From contig NZ_LT907842.1 of assembly GCF_900215245.1 (NCBI RefSeq), positions 6,076,001-6,140,000 on the forward strand: a stretch of 64,000 bases of DNA, written 5' to 3'. The notes beneath the pieces were generated by a model, which was given only the letters and a program-made list of their open reading frames with translations, did no database searches and was not told the origin of the DNA. The DNA comes from Pseudomonas fluorescens. GTDB lineage: Bacteria > Pseudomonadota > Gammaproteobacteria > Pseudomonadales > Pseudomonadaceae. The position numbers were made by a program, and so were the translations under genes. Shown in pieces: positions 34,322 to 43,109 of the stretch (position 1 is its first letter; each line of letters begins with the position of its first letter).

Positions 34322-34627
34322 TTATTCCGCTGGCACCAGGGCCTGCAGGTCTTCTTTCTTCGCGGTCGCGTCGAAGGTAATGCCCTTCGCGGCCAGCCAC
34401 TCTTTCAGCTCGGGGACCTTCATTTTCAGAGGGTCGGTTTCAGGGGTTTCCTGCTCCTTGCCGTCGGAAACCTTGATTCCGGCGGCCTGGTAAGCATCGA
34501 AGATATCCGGTGCATCGCCATCGACGACCACCTCAGTGGCGGAACCGATGACACCGAAGAATTCGCTCAGCAGGCGGTAGCACACGCCGCGCTCTTTGCC
34601 CGGCTTGTCCGTGTAGATTACTTTCAT
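34322..34627 (-). CDS. Small head protein with LEM/SAP-like C-terminus
   Basis: 101 aa. The C-terminal MKVPELKEWLAAKGITFDAT and KKEDLQALV match the helix-extension-helix (HeH/SAP-like) motif of small phage proteins. Directly downstream of the capsid gene. A DNA-binding or head-lining role is only a guess. Confidence 0.6.
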   Translation of the reverse strand: MKVIYTDKPGKERGVCYRLLSEFFGVIGSATEVVVDGDAPDIFDAYQAAGIKVSDGKEQETPETDPLKMKVPELKEWLAAKGITFDATAKKEDLQALVPAE

Positions 34628-34682
34628 GAGTCACCTCAAAAGCATCCCGGCGCCATAAGGGCGCCAGGTTGTGTGGGCCGAA

Positions 34683-35660
34683 TTACGGCGTGGTGGTACC
34701 GCTGATCACAGCGGCGAACGGGACCTGCTTGCGGCTGAAGACGCGCTGCCAGTTCGCGGCAGTGGCGTATTGGGTGGCGGTCGGGCTGAGGTTCTGAGCC
34801 TCGGAGCCCTTCCAGCTGAAGCCGGCGGGCTGGAGGATGTAGGTCTTTCGCTCCCACAGCACTTCGGCACCACCACCATTGCCGCCGCCCGGCTTACGCT
34901 CGAGCTCTACTGGCACCTTGGGAGTGCCTTCGCCGTAACCGAAAGCGCCTTGGCCGAAGAACACCGACAAGTACTTGCCAGCGCCATACACCAGGGCATC
35001 GTCCATGAACACTGGCTTGCCGAGGTAGGTGGCCAGGATGATCTTGCCGTCGGAGTCGCGCAGGTACTCGATGAGGTCCTGCTTGACCATCTGGTTCATC
35101 ACGACCGAATGCACGCCGATGGCGCCGAACTGGTCGGCGGCATCGCCGGCGGTGAAGGCAGAGTCCTGGAAGGCGTTCGCACTGATGGTTGCGCCCGCGT
35201 CGATGACCATGTCACCACCGTTGTTCGCAATGTTCGAGGCGATGATGCCTCGAGCTGCGCCCAGGGTGTAGCGCTGCCACTGGCGGGTCCAGTAGGTGCC
35301 GAAACGGTTACGAATCTGCTGCTGCGGCTCAGTGTTCGCCAGTTCAGCGGTCAAGTCGGTTACGCCGTAGCCTTTGTTGAGGTACAGGACGCGGGCACGC
35401 ATGCTGTCCTGGGTGACTTTGCCGACTTCGCCCTGGTCGTTCGGGTCGTCGTTGCTGATGTTGGGTGCTTCATCAGCGTTGAGATCCTGCCAGTAGCTGA
35501 TCTCGGCGGTACCCTGACTGCCGGAGGCGATCGCATCCAGCACAGGGGAGCGAGTCACGATGCCCGACTCATAAACAGCGGTTTTTTCCGGGCTGTTAAC
35601 CGGTGCCAGGGAAGCGTAGTAGTCGCCGACGAAGATGTCGGTCAGTTGGGTAGTTGCCAT
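34683..35660 (-). CDS. Major capsid protein
   Basis: 325 aa. TTQLTDIFVGDYYASLAPVN start, central SYWQDLNADEAPNISNDDPN and a long E-loop/A-domain region including NGGDMVIDAGATISANAFQD and GAIGVHSVVMNQMVKQDLIE. Typical of the T-number siphovirus capsid family used with separate scaffold and DUF4055 portal. Located between scaffold and connector genes. Confidence 0.9.
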   Translation of the reverse strand: MATTQLTDIFVGDYYASLAPVNSPEKTAVYESGIVTRSPVLDAIASGSQGTAEISYWQDLNADEAPNISNDDPNDQGEVGKVTQDSMRARVLYLNKGYGVTDLTAELANTEPQQQIRNRFGTYWTRQWQRYTLGAARGIIASNIANNGGDMVIDAGATISANAFQDSAFTAGDAADQFGAIGVHSVVMNQMVKQDLIEYLRDSDGKIILATYLGKPVFMDDALVYGAGKYLSVFFGQGAFGYGEGTPKVPVELERKPGGGNGGGAEVLWERKTYILQPAGFSWKGSEAQNLSPTATQYATAANWQRVFSRKQVPFAAVISGTTTP

Positions 35661-35663
35661 GGA

Positions 35664-36401
35664 TTAGGTTCCTTTGGTGGCCTGGATTTTCTTGAAGAGC
35701 TCAGGGTTGTCACGGGCGATCGCAGCGCGCTCGGTTTCCGTGTACTCGCCCCACTTTTTCGTGGCCTTGCCACCTTGATCGCCGGTCGGACCGGCACCCT
35801 GAGCCCTTGGCCACAGGTGTGTTGCTGTTTCACGCAGAGATTCCGCCCATTCGAACGGCGACAGCGGGGTTTTCCCGTCCTTCCCGTAAACGACCTCGCC
35901 GTCACGGTCGGTGGCAATCGCCTCGCCGTCTTCACTGAGTTTGAAAGTGCCCCGGGCGCGCAGGATGATGTCCTCGGCAGCCTCAGGGAGCGCGCCAGCC
36001 TTGATGGCCGCAGCGCGGATGGAGTCGGCCAGCACCTTGTCGCTGTACTTGGCAGCGAACTGCTCAGCCTTGTCCGCACGAGCCTTTTCAGCGGCCAGCT
36101 TAGTGTCATAGTCAGTGCGTAGGCGCTCGGTACGGCGGGTGATGACCTCGTCCAGCTTGCCCTCAGCAATCAGCTTGGTCTCTTCATCCTGGCCAACCTT
36201 GGTCAGCAGGCCCTTCACGGCTGCGATGTCCAGGCCTTCGAACTGGGTCTTGAAGCCGTCCAACTCGGTCTTGGTGGCCCGGAGCGAGCCAAGCAGCTCG
36301 GTGTTTTTGTTCTTAAGGCCCACGGTTGCAGCCTCAACGGCTGAAGCAATGGCGGTCTGAACTGCCGGGTCTTCAAGATCAATCTGGTTTTCGTCTGCCA
36401 C
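35664..36401 (-). CDS. Capsid scaffold protein
   Basis: 245 aa from GTG 36401, chosen because AAGGGG sits 8 bases upstream; the ATG at 36443 lies within the terminator T-run. Highly charged helical protein (NKNTELLGSLRATKTELDGF, then RLRTDYDTKLAAEKARADKA), with C-terminal KKWGEYTETERAAIARDNPE giving the capsid-contact helix. Such proteins leave the procapsid before packaging. Confidence 0.82.
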   Translation of the reverse strand: MADENQIDLEDPAVQTAIASAVEAATVGLKNKNTELLGSLRATKTELDGFKTQFEGLDIAAVKGLLTKVGQDEETKLIAEGKLDEVITRRTERLRTDYDTKLAAEKARADKAEQFAAKYSDKVLADSIRAAAIKAGALPEAAEDIILRARGTFKLSEDGEAIATDRDGEVVYGKDGKTPLSPFEWAESLRETATHLWPRAQGAGPTGDQGGKATKKWGEYTETERAAIARDNPELFKKIQATKGT

Positions 36402-36443
36402 TTGGTGCACCCCTTGGGTTTGGTCGGCCCGCTTTGCAGGCAT

Positions 36444-36469
36444 AAAAAAACCCCGGCATGGCCGAGGTT
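36444..36469 (-). terminator. Intrinsic terminator after cargo membrane gene
   Basis: Leftward AACCTCGGC-CAT-GCCGGGGTT with seven T, 20 bases after the stop of the gene at 36491. It marks that gene as a self-contained insert. Confidence 0.7.
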
Positions 36470-36490
36470 GGTATGAAGCAGGTTTTAGGT

Positions 36491-37087
36491 TCAGTCGCTC
36501 AAGGTGAGCAGATTCTTGTCTATGGAAGCTTTGAATTCATGGAGTGTCGTGCTTACAACAAACTGCAAGCCCGCGGTTTTGCCGTGGCAGTGTTGGTGCA
36601 CGTAACCACTAATCTGCCGATCAAAACCAGGCGCCAAATGCAAGGAAATGCTGTCGCCGTATGTCATCGCCGCTGGCAATGGATCACTACCCCACCAGAA
36701 CTGGCTGATATGAAGGTAATTTCTCGCATGCGGCGACTGCACGGAGAGACTTGTCACTTTGACTGGGCGCTTGCCATCAGACGTGATCCCGAGTGCAATA
36801 AACCAACCTCCCTCACCAGTATCCGCGATGGCAGAGCGAACAGAAACGCGTAGGTTCTCGACGTCATCTCTACGCTGCTTATCAGCCAGCCAAAGGGTAG
36901 TGAGAACTGCTGCCAGCGCGCCAATGCCGGCAACCCATCCGCCAAGCATTGATAGGACGGGCACGGTCTCTGTAATGAACTTGTCGTGGTTGTTGCTAAG
37001 GCCAAAAGATAGCCCGAGCAAAAAAACGAAGCCAATAACGGTGGTGAATACTACGAGCAAAAATGCCCATCGCAGCAGTTTGAACAT
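36491..37087 (-). CDS. Cargo membrane protein inside head gene cluster
   Basis: 198 aa. Two N-terminal membrane segments (WAFLLVVFTTVIGFVFLLGL; VPVLSMLGGWVAGIGALAAV), a short linker with LADKQRRDDVENLRV, then a beta-rich soluble domain containing HISQFWWGSDPLPAAMTYGD and YVHQHCHGK. No structural role fits, and it has its own terminator. It therefore looks like a moron placed between head genes. Function unknown; superinfection exclusion or envelope change are options. Confidence 0.7.
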   Translation of the reverse strand: MFKLLRWAFLLVVFTTVIGFVFLLGLSFGLSNNHDKFITETVPVLSMLGGWVAGIGALAAVLTTLWLADKQRRDDVENLRVSVRSAIADTGEGGWFIALGITSDGKRPVKVTSLSVQSPHARNYLHISQFWWGSDPLPAAMTYGDSISLHLAPGFDRQISGYVHQHCHGKTAGLQFVVSTTLHEFKASIDKNLLTLSD

Positions 37088-37090
37088 CAG

Positions 37091-37582
37091 CTACTCCTTA
37101 GCGACTAAATGCAATCCCCGCATTATCAGGTAGTCGGCGAACTGTGTCCTGCTCGGCGCGTACGGCGGCGGCCGCATTCGCAGGCCTGGCGTATCTCGGT
37201 TGAGCCGCGTGCGCCGGCCATTCGGCTCAGTGCAATGCGTCGGCTCCTCGATCAGGAAGCGCTGTTCGGCAGCGTATAGCTCGACCGCCAGCCGCACCTG
37301 GCCCCATTCAAGCTCAAAGGGCACGAAAGTCTCGGAGAGCGTCTGGTATTCGATCTTGCAGTCACGCCGGGGCCAAGCCATCGCCTGCTCAGGATTGGCT
37401 TTTCGACCCTTCCACTGGCGGCCATTGATGTCGGCCGCAGCGCGCAGCAGCAGTTCGACCTGGTCAGCCTCAGCTTCAGGTATCCGGAACCCGTAGTAGT
37501 CGCTGTAGAAGGTCAGCTTCTCCAGCGGCACAAAGCTATTCGCCTCTGGCCTACCCTTCCCGTCCTCAACGATGATCTGCAT
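37091..37582 (-). CDS. DnaT-like/head-completion protein
   Basis: 163 aa. MQIIVEDGKGRPEANSFVPL, then FYSDYYGFRIPEAEADQVEL and MAWPRRDCKIEYQTLSETFV match the family labelled 'putative DnaT-like ssDNA-binding protein' in phages, although its place by the portal suggests a head-tail adaptor. C-terminal 40 residues are basic. Confidence 0.75.
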   Translation of the reverse strand: MQIIVEDGKGRPEANSFVPLEKLTFYSDYYGFRIPEAEADQVELLLRAAADINGRQWKGRKANPEQAMAWPRRDCKIEYQTLSETFVPFELEWGQVRLAVELYAAEQRFLIEEPTHCTEPNGRRTRLNRDTPGLRMRPPPYAPSRTQFADYLIMRGLHLVAKE

Positions 37583-37590
37583 GCGCTATC

Positions 37591-38703
37591 TCAACCTAGT
37601 TGAGCGCCGAGTGTAACGCCTGCTCGGGTGAACATGTCAGGCTCTGCTTCCCTCAACTGCGCCAGCGTCAGCGGCTTGAACGATTTGTCGAGCTGCAACT
37701 TGGCGAACTTCTCCGGCGTCAGGCCACCATCACGGAACAACTTACCCCGGACCGGCCCAAGGGCATGATCCTGGAAGCTCGCCGGCTGCGTTGCCAGCCA
37801 CTCGTAATAATTCAGGCCTGCGTCGACCTGGGCCCCACCGTTATCGCCCACCGAGGCGCGCGTGGCGTCCTTGGCGAACATCTCCGAAAGCCTAGTGGTC
37901 GGCACCGTAGTTGACCGGCAGTTGATGTGCGCCGGTGGCAGAGGACCTTTCCCCAGGTCGAAACGCATCCCATCCAGGCCCTTGCATTGCTGCGAGGTCT
38001 TGCGGTCGAGAGTCGACACCCAACGATAGCCCAGCACCACGTCACTATTGGCCTTCAGCGTCTCCATTCGCGCTGTAGTGGCCACATGCTGGATTGCCGT
38101 TTGTACCACGGCGGCAGCGTTGCGGTTGCTCACCGCCAAGACGCCGTCCGTGAAGTTCTGCGCCGCAGTACCGCGAATCGCCTGAATGATCTGGGCGTTG
38201 GTCTGGCCCTGTCCGAAGCCGAGCCGGATGGTGTTCGTGACGCGCATCGTCTCGGTCCGCGTCCAGCCGCTGACGAAGCTCTTCAGCAGCTTCCCGCCGT
38301 CGATGCCCTTTACCTGAAGCGGATAGGAGAACACCGCCGCACGGATCACCGTGTTGGTCGGCACCACCGCATCGATGGAGAGTGCATTGCTCAGGCTTTT
38401 AGCCTCGAAGGTTGACTCGTACAGCGCGATATCGACCAGATCAGCCTGCACCAGGTCACCGTAGGCCTTGTAGATCTCCAGCAGCTTGCCGTCCACCCGG
38501 GCCAGGAACTGCTCAAGACGGTCCCGGCTGTAGGTAGTCAGCTCCTTGCGAGTCAGTTGATCCCGCACCAGTTTGTCGATCTGGCGCAGGTACTTCTCGA
38601 ACTTCTTGACCTCGCCTGCCTTAAGCCGCTCCAGCATTACCGAGTGGCGGGTCGTCTGCTCCAGCAGTTGGTTGTCCGCCTGCGCCAGGTTTGTCGATGG
38701 CAT
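37591..38703 (-). CDS. Minor head protein (Mu F/SPP1 gp7-like)
   Basis: 370 aa. Long N-terminal helices; central FVSGWTRTETMRVTNTIRLG and GQTNAQIIQAIRGT; the family's Cys/His region GYRWVSTLDRKTSQQCKGLD, then GPLPPAHINCRSTTVP. It binds the portal and may be ejected with DNA. Its start overlaps the end of the portal gene by 83 bases. Confidence 0.9.
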   Translation of the reverse strand: MPSTNLAQADNQLLEQTTRHSVMLERLKAGEVKKFEKYLRQIDKLVRDQLTRKELTTYSRDRLEQFLARVDGKLLEIYKAYGDLVQADLVDIALYESTFEAKSLSNALSIDAVVPTNTVIRAAVFSYPLQVKGIDGGKLLKSFVSGWTRTETMRVTNTIRLGFGQGQTNAQIIQAIRGTAAQNFTDGVLAVSNRNAAAVVQTAIQHVATTARMETLKANSDVVLGYRWVSTLDRKTSQQCKGLDGMRFDLGKGPLPPAHINCRSTTVPTTRLSEMFAKDATRASVGDNGGAQVDAGLNYYEWLATQPASFQDHALGPVRGKLFRDGGLTPEKFAKLQLDKSFKPLTLAQLREAEPDMFTRAGVTLGAQLG

Positions 38704-40081
38704 CGTCTTTGTCCAAGTTGATGCCGGCCGACTCGCGTTCGTCGCTGATCAGGTCGGCTTCTTCGTCGTAGGGGCGCTCCGGCAACTTGCCGGTGGTGAG
38801 GTACTGCCAGTAGGTGTCGGCGCTGATCGTGCCAGCCATCACACCCTTGAGCAGTTCGGCGAGCACCTGGGCGTCGACCACAGGGGTCACGAATTCAGGG
38901 TTCACCTTGAACTTGACCTGTTTAGGGTCGTATCCCTTCCACTCGGCGGCATAGCGCAGCCCCTGCTCCACCGCCTCGGCCACTGTGATGACGATGCTGT
39001 GCAGCGTTGCGTGCTGGTCGTTCTGGCGTGTTTTGCGCGCCTCGCCCGACTCAGTCCCTGCAACGTCCATGACCTTGGCACCAGCTTCAAGCGCGGCATT
39101 CTTCTGGTCATCCATGGCCTTGCGCACGGCTTCGATGCCGGCGCCCTGGAACTCCAGGTAACCGCAGGAACCGGAAGGCCCAAGATCCCATGCCGCCGAA
39201 GGGCCGGTGACGCTCAACTCCACCGCCTCATCCAGGCCAGAGACCCACGGCTGCGGGTGGCTGGTCTGATGCAGCGACGTGAAGTAGTCAGCGCTCAACT
39301 GGTAGGACTTCAGCGCGGCCCGCGCCATGGTCAGCAGCGGCACCTCGTCGACGTCCGGCGAGTTGTCTGTCGATCCGCAGTAGATCACCGGCAGGTAGGG
39401 CAAGCCTTTGACCAGGCGGTTATCCGTCCCGGTAGTGCCCAGCGGCCGCTCGTCGTCGATCAACTCGCCGGCCTCATTGCGTACGGCGGTGTAGCAAACC
39501 CGGTCGAGCATGAAGAACTCACGGAACACCGCGTCGCAGTCATGGCTGTAGCGATCGCCGCCCTTCTTGCGGAATTCGCGGAACACCGACAGGACCAGGT
39601 CCTGCCGGCCGCCTTGGTCAGCGGTGTCCCAGTTGATGGCGTTGCGCGTGGCGTACGTCGAGAAATACGGTTCGCCGCTATCATCAATGTTCACCACCAG
39701 TGGCACCCGGCCGTGCGAGATAGCCTGGCGCACCATGCGGAAGAACAACTGCTTCAGCCCAAAGCCGTCAGATGTAGCGTTGTCCTCCAGCCCTTTCAGT
39801 CCGGCAGGCAGCTCGATCTCCGGAATCAGCCGCGAGACAAGCCCCATCATCGACCGAAGCGAATCACGCACCCAGTGTTCGTACTGAGCCCGGTTCGTGT
39901 AGTTCTCGTATAGGTACTTGTTGCCCGCGCCATCCAGCTTTTCCGCTTCCACCATGCCGCTCGGCTTGGGCAGATTGCGCTCGTTGCGCTTCACCGCGCA
40001 CTCACCCTCGAGCGCGTCGTCCATCATCTCCCACTCGGCGATGTGCGCGTCGTAGTCGGGGTTTGTCGATTGCACTGGCAT
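38621..40081 (-). CDS. Portal protein (DUF4055 type)
   Basis: 486 aa from ATG 40081, which overlaps the terminase stop (ATGA). NPDYDAHIAEWEMMDDALEG start, then NRAQYEHWVRDSLRSMMGLV and FFRMVRQAISHGRVPLVVNI; the C-terminus is acidic. Forms the dodecameric DNA channel at the capsid vertex. The longer frame to 40249 lies within the terminase gene. Confidence 0.9.
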   Translation of the reverse strand: MPVQSTNPDYDAHIAEWEMMDDALEGECAVKRNERNLPKPSGMVEAEKLDGAGNKYLYENYTNRAQYEHWVRDSLRSMMGLVSRLIPEIELPAGLKGLEDNATSDGFGLKQLFFRMVRQAISHGRVPLVVNIDDSGEPYFSTYATRNAINWDTADQGGRQDLVLSVFREFRKKGGDRYSHDCDAVFREFFMLDRVCYTAVRNEAGELIDDERPLGTTGTDNRLVKGLPYLPVIYCGSTDNSPDVDEVPLLTMARAALKSYQLSADYFTSLHQTSHPQPWVSGLDEAVELSVTGPSAAWDLGPSGSCGYLEFQGAGIEAVRKAMDDQKNAALEAGAKVMDVAGTESGEARKTRQNDQHATLHSIVITVAEAVEQGLRYAAEWKGYDPKQVKFKVNPEFVTPVVDAQVLAELLKGVMAGTISADTYWQYLTTGKLPERPYDEEADLISDERESAGINLDKDDAIDKPGAGGQPTAGADDPPLGNAGAA

Positions 40082-41418
40082 CAGGCCAAGCCTCCAATTC
40101 GGCGTGTTCCGCCTGTGCGTTTGATGCACGGCCACTCGACGTCGATGCAATACCCAATCGCCGTGGTGATGTGCTGGTATTCGTTTTTCTGGTCTTCCTG
40201 GAAGGTCGAGCCCATTTGAAGTTGAACCGTACTCAAACCCTTGTGGCACCAGGGAGCGGTGACCGGGTTGATGAACAGGCTGGTTTCGCCTGAGGCGGTC
40301 AGGATCTTCGCCCGGACGGCGTTCTGCCGATCCTTGATGGACGGGTGCGCCGGCTTGACCTTGCGCGTGTACGTCCAGCCATTAGCCTTGAGCACGCCCT
40401 CGATGTCGGTGTAGTCAGACGCGTGACCGTGCTTCTCGCCCGCCTTGCCCGCCGGGTCGCCGTAGATCAGGACGTGTTTGTTTTTGTGATCCTTGAACTT
40501 GTCCACGAACTCAGCAGCCGACTGCTTCGATACCGCACTGATCAGCACGATCTCATCCAGCAGATAGAGGTCTTTGCCATCGTTGCGCCGGACACCGATC
40601 GCAGATGACAGAGGCGTGAAGTTCTGGTCATGCATCCACATCAGCTGCTCATGCGGCTCAATGGCTGCATCCGTAGTGTTCGCCTTGCTGTAGTCCTCGT
40701 AGATCCGGCCAGAAGCCGTTTCGAAAGAGGCTTCGAATTCCTGCTTGAACTGCTTGGCCGACATGGCCCGCTTCATTGCGTCCATCACGTCAGCCGGAAG
40801 AATCTCGGCCGACTTCCAGTGGAACACCCGGAAATTCGGGTCGTTGCCCGACTCTGCCTGCATGCAAAGATCGTAGTAGTGGTTCAGGCCGTCAGGTACA
40901 CCGAGCAGCCAGCACCAGGCCCTGTAATCCGGCATGGTCGGGTTGACGGTGTTCAGCGCCGGGAGAATGTTTGCCTCCCAGGCATCCGGCTTGATGTCGG
41001 CAAACTCGTCGATGCCGCCACCAGTCCACGGGATACCCTCGATCCGCTGCGGTTTATCCAGGCCAATGACGTGAATCTCGCTACCATTGTCCAGGTAGAT
41101 GATCAGGTCCGACTCGGACGGCCGGCGACTGTGCATACAGCAAAGCGTGAAAGCTTTCAGGTCATCCCAGAAGATCTTCTTAGCCTGGGCGTGCGTTGGT
41201 GCGGCGGCGAAGTACATGCCGCTGTACGCCGATGCCTGCTTTACAACGAACCGCTTGAACCGCTCGGTCTTGCCGCTACGTCGTCCAGCTGGCACCAATG
41301 GGAAACGAATGCCTTCCGATACGGCCACCACCAAGGCGAGCTGCACCGGATGATCCTTGAGTGGGTACCAACGAGACAGCTGGCGATCCAGCATCAGGTT
41401 GCCGGTGTTCGCAATCAT
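40081..41418 (-). CDS. Terminase large subunit
   Basis: 445 aa. Walker A PAGRRSGKT (43-51), Walker B with catalytic carboxylates GGGIDEFAD (133-141), and a C-terminal RNase H-like nuclease with LIYGDPAGKAGEK and an acidic DYTD. It packages DNA into the head through the portal. Its ATG overlaps the small-subunit stop. Confidence 0.95.
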   Translation of the reverse strand: MIANTGNLMLDRQLSRWYPLKDHPVQLALVVAVSEGIRFPLVPAGRRSGKTERFKRFVVKQASAYSGMYFAAAPTHAQAKKIFWDDLKAFTLCCMHSRRPSESDLIIYLDNGSEIHVIGLDKPQRIEGIPWTGGGIDEFADIKPDAWEANILPALNTVNPTMPDYRAWCWLLGVPDGLNHYYDLCMQAESGNDPNFRVFHWKSAEILPADVMDAMKRAMSAKQFKQEFEASFETASGRIYEDYSKANTTDAAIEPHEQLMWMHDQNFTPLSSAIGVRRNDGKDLYLLDEIVLISAVSKQSAAEFVDKFKDHKNKHVLIYGDPAGKAGEKHGHASDYTDIEGVLKANGWTYTRKVKPAHPSIKDRQNAVRAKILTASGETSLFINPVTAPWCHKGLSTVQLQMGSTFQEDQKNEYQHITTAIGYCIDVEWPCIKRTGGTRRIGGLA

Positions 41419-41930
41419 GACGGCAACCTCGCGATCAGGTCAGCCAGCAGTTGGGCATTGGAGTTGCCACCGCCCTTCTCTATCAGCTTGAGCTCGGCCT
41501 TACGCTTCTCGATCTCAAGACGTTTGATTTCTTCATCCAAAGACTTGTCAGGCTCAACGCGACGATTGACGTAGACGTCTCCCGTCTCCTTGGCAGCCTG
41601 CTCCAATAGCTGGGCCGTTAACGCCATATTCTTTGAGTTCTCGGCCTTCTCAGCCATACGCCCAAGAGTTCGGAGCCGATGGGCTCTATTGGCTATAGGT
41701 ATCTCTGCTGTTTCTTCACGGAACCGCTTGCGAGTGTCTTCGAACAGAGTCCGCCACTTGGCTGCCAGATTGGCTCCAGCGCGCTTTGTTGGGTCGTGCT
41801 GCTCGACCTGCTGGCGGGTCACATCGATGCCGAATTCTTGCTTAACGCTTTGTGAGACGAGAGTGGGAGTATCGAAACACGCCAAAGCCTGAACGATGAA
41901 GGCTTTCACATCGTTTTTCAGGGCTGCCAT
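41415..41930 (-). CDS. Terminase small subunit (DUF2280)
   Basis: 171 aa. N-terminal helix-turn-helix (KAFIVQALACFDTPTLVSQS, then VKQEFGIDVTRQQVEQHDP) and a long helical region, matching the DUF2280 small terminase of Pseudomonas phages. It selects the packaging site. Overlaps the large-subunit gene by 4 bases. Confidence 0.9.
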   Translation of the reverse strand: MAALKNDVKAFIVQALACFDTPTLVSQSVKQEFGIDVTRQQVEQHDPTKRAGANLAAKWRTLFEDTRKRFREETAEIPIANRAHRLRTLGRMAEKAENSKNMALTAQLLEQAAKETGDVYVNRRVEPDKSLDEEIKRLEIEKRKAELKLIEKGGGNSNAQLLADLIARLPS

Positions 41931-41962
41931 AGATTGGGTTCCGTCTCATGCCTGTCTCACAT

Positions 41963-42586
41963 TCAGGCCAGCTTGAGCAGACAGGTTCCGCAAGCCCTCG
42001 ATATATTCAGTTTCCCCACCTCGGCGGGTTTGTTTGCAGCGTCCACCAGCACCTGAACGTCAGGGCTCGCACCATAGCGACGGACCACACCGACGAACTC
42101 TTCGACGTCGTGGCCGCGCATCTCAAGCTTGGGCGCTCCTTCCTTGGTAAAGGCTGGCTGGCCGTACTTATCAGTGGCGTGGGCGATGTGATAAAGCTCG
42201 TGTTCCACCAGGGCGCAGAAGTCGGTGTCGCTGCACTCGGCGCAGTAGTCAGCAGCCAAGGTGATGATGAAGGCCGGCACGTCGCCAAACCAATCACGCA
42301 TCTGTTGCTCCATCCGGGCTTTCTGCCAGCCACCGGCGCGGAACGCTACCTGTTCGGCCTGGCCCAGGACTGTTCTGCCCTGTTTCTCGAAGCTCGACGA
42401 CGCCCACATGACCCGGATGTCTGCATCCAGTAGATGGGCATGGTCTTCGTTGTGGATGCTGCCGGTGCCGGCGATGATCTCGGCTTGGAGCCATTCCCAT
42501 ACCTCGGGAGCGGGGATCAGGCGGGCATCTACGACAGATAAATCGGACAGTTCAAGCAGTGATGATGGAGGACCCGGTCTAAACAT
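41963..42586 (-). CDS. Putative phage metallopeptidase
   Basis: 207 aa. ALVEHELYHIAHA carries HExxH (HELYH) with a further acidic stretch MRGHDVEEF downstream as probable third ligand. I associate it with the phage metallopeptidase family found upstream of terminase genes. Two Cys pairs (CAEC, CGTC) might bind another metal. Substrate unknown. Confidence 0.82.
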   Translation of the reverse strand: MFRPGPPSSLLELSDLSVVDARLIPAPEVWEWLQAEIIAGTGSIHNEDHAHLLDADIRVMWASSSFEKQGRTVLGQAEQVAFRAGGWQKARMEQQMRDWFGDVPAFIITLAADYCAECSDTDFCALVEHELYHIAHATDKYGQPAFTKEGAPKLEMRGHDVEEFVGVVRRYGASPDVQVLVDAANKPAEVGKLNISRACGTCLLKLA

Positions 42587-42660
42587 TTAGCGTCACCACT
42601 TGAAACAATCTCAATATGCCACCACCTATTCCTTGAACTCAAAAAAGGAATTTCAAAGCG

Positions 42661-43083
42661 ATGCCGAAAATGATCTGCTTAGCTAAAAATAGTTGGCCGC
42701 CTACCGCTACGGTTCTGAATTTTTCAGACGAGGACGTACCGGTGATTTTGATTCTGGATGCCAAAGCAGCTGTGAAAGTCGCTATGGACCAGTTTCACGC
42801 AAATGAGAGCAGGCCAAAACGTCTAGCTACGAACTACCAAACACTCTCAACTACAGGGACGCTTTATATTCCAATGCTGCACGTCAATTTCGACGGCACA
42901 GTTGAATTCAGTGACGGCAGGCACCGCTCCTTGACGCTGGACTCTATGGGGTTCGCAACCGTGCCTGTGCTGACCAGCCTGAAGAATGCAAACACGATTC
43001 AACATCTGTGGGGCTCCATCGCTACTGCCAACACTGAATACGACTTTCCTGACCCACACGTAACAAAATTCATCGGCATTTAA
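42661..43083 (+). CDS. ParB/sulfiredoxin-fold-like cargo protein
   Basis: 140 aa on the strand opposite the late operon. The segment VEFSDGRHRSLTLDSMGFAT, then VPVL, is the ParB/Srx 'DGRHR...G...(V/I)PV' signature, and LYIPMLHVNFDG forms the preceding strand. No helix-turn-helix follows, so DNA partition is unlikely; standalone members include nucleases and nucleotide-using enzymes. AAGGAATTTC gives a ribosome site. Late insertion cargo. Function not assigned. Confidence 0.65.
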   Translation: MPKMICLAKNSWPPTATVLNFSDEDVPVILILDAKAAVKVAMDQFHANESRPKRLATNYQTLSTTGTLYIPMLHVNFDGTVEFSDGRHRSLTLDSMGFATVPVLTSLKNANTIQHLWGSIATANTEYDFPDPHVTKFIGI

Positions 43084-43109
43084 TCAAAAGGATCATCGCC
43101 ACGTTTTTA

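Noticed and set aside
34671..36122. Rightward open frame of 483 codons
   Set aside because: Antisense to the capsid and scaffold genes.
38573..39913. Rightward open frame of 446 codons
   Set aside because: Antisense to minor head and portal genes.
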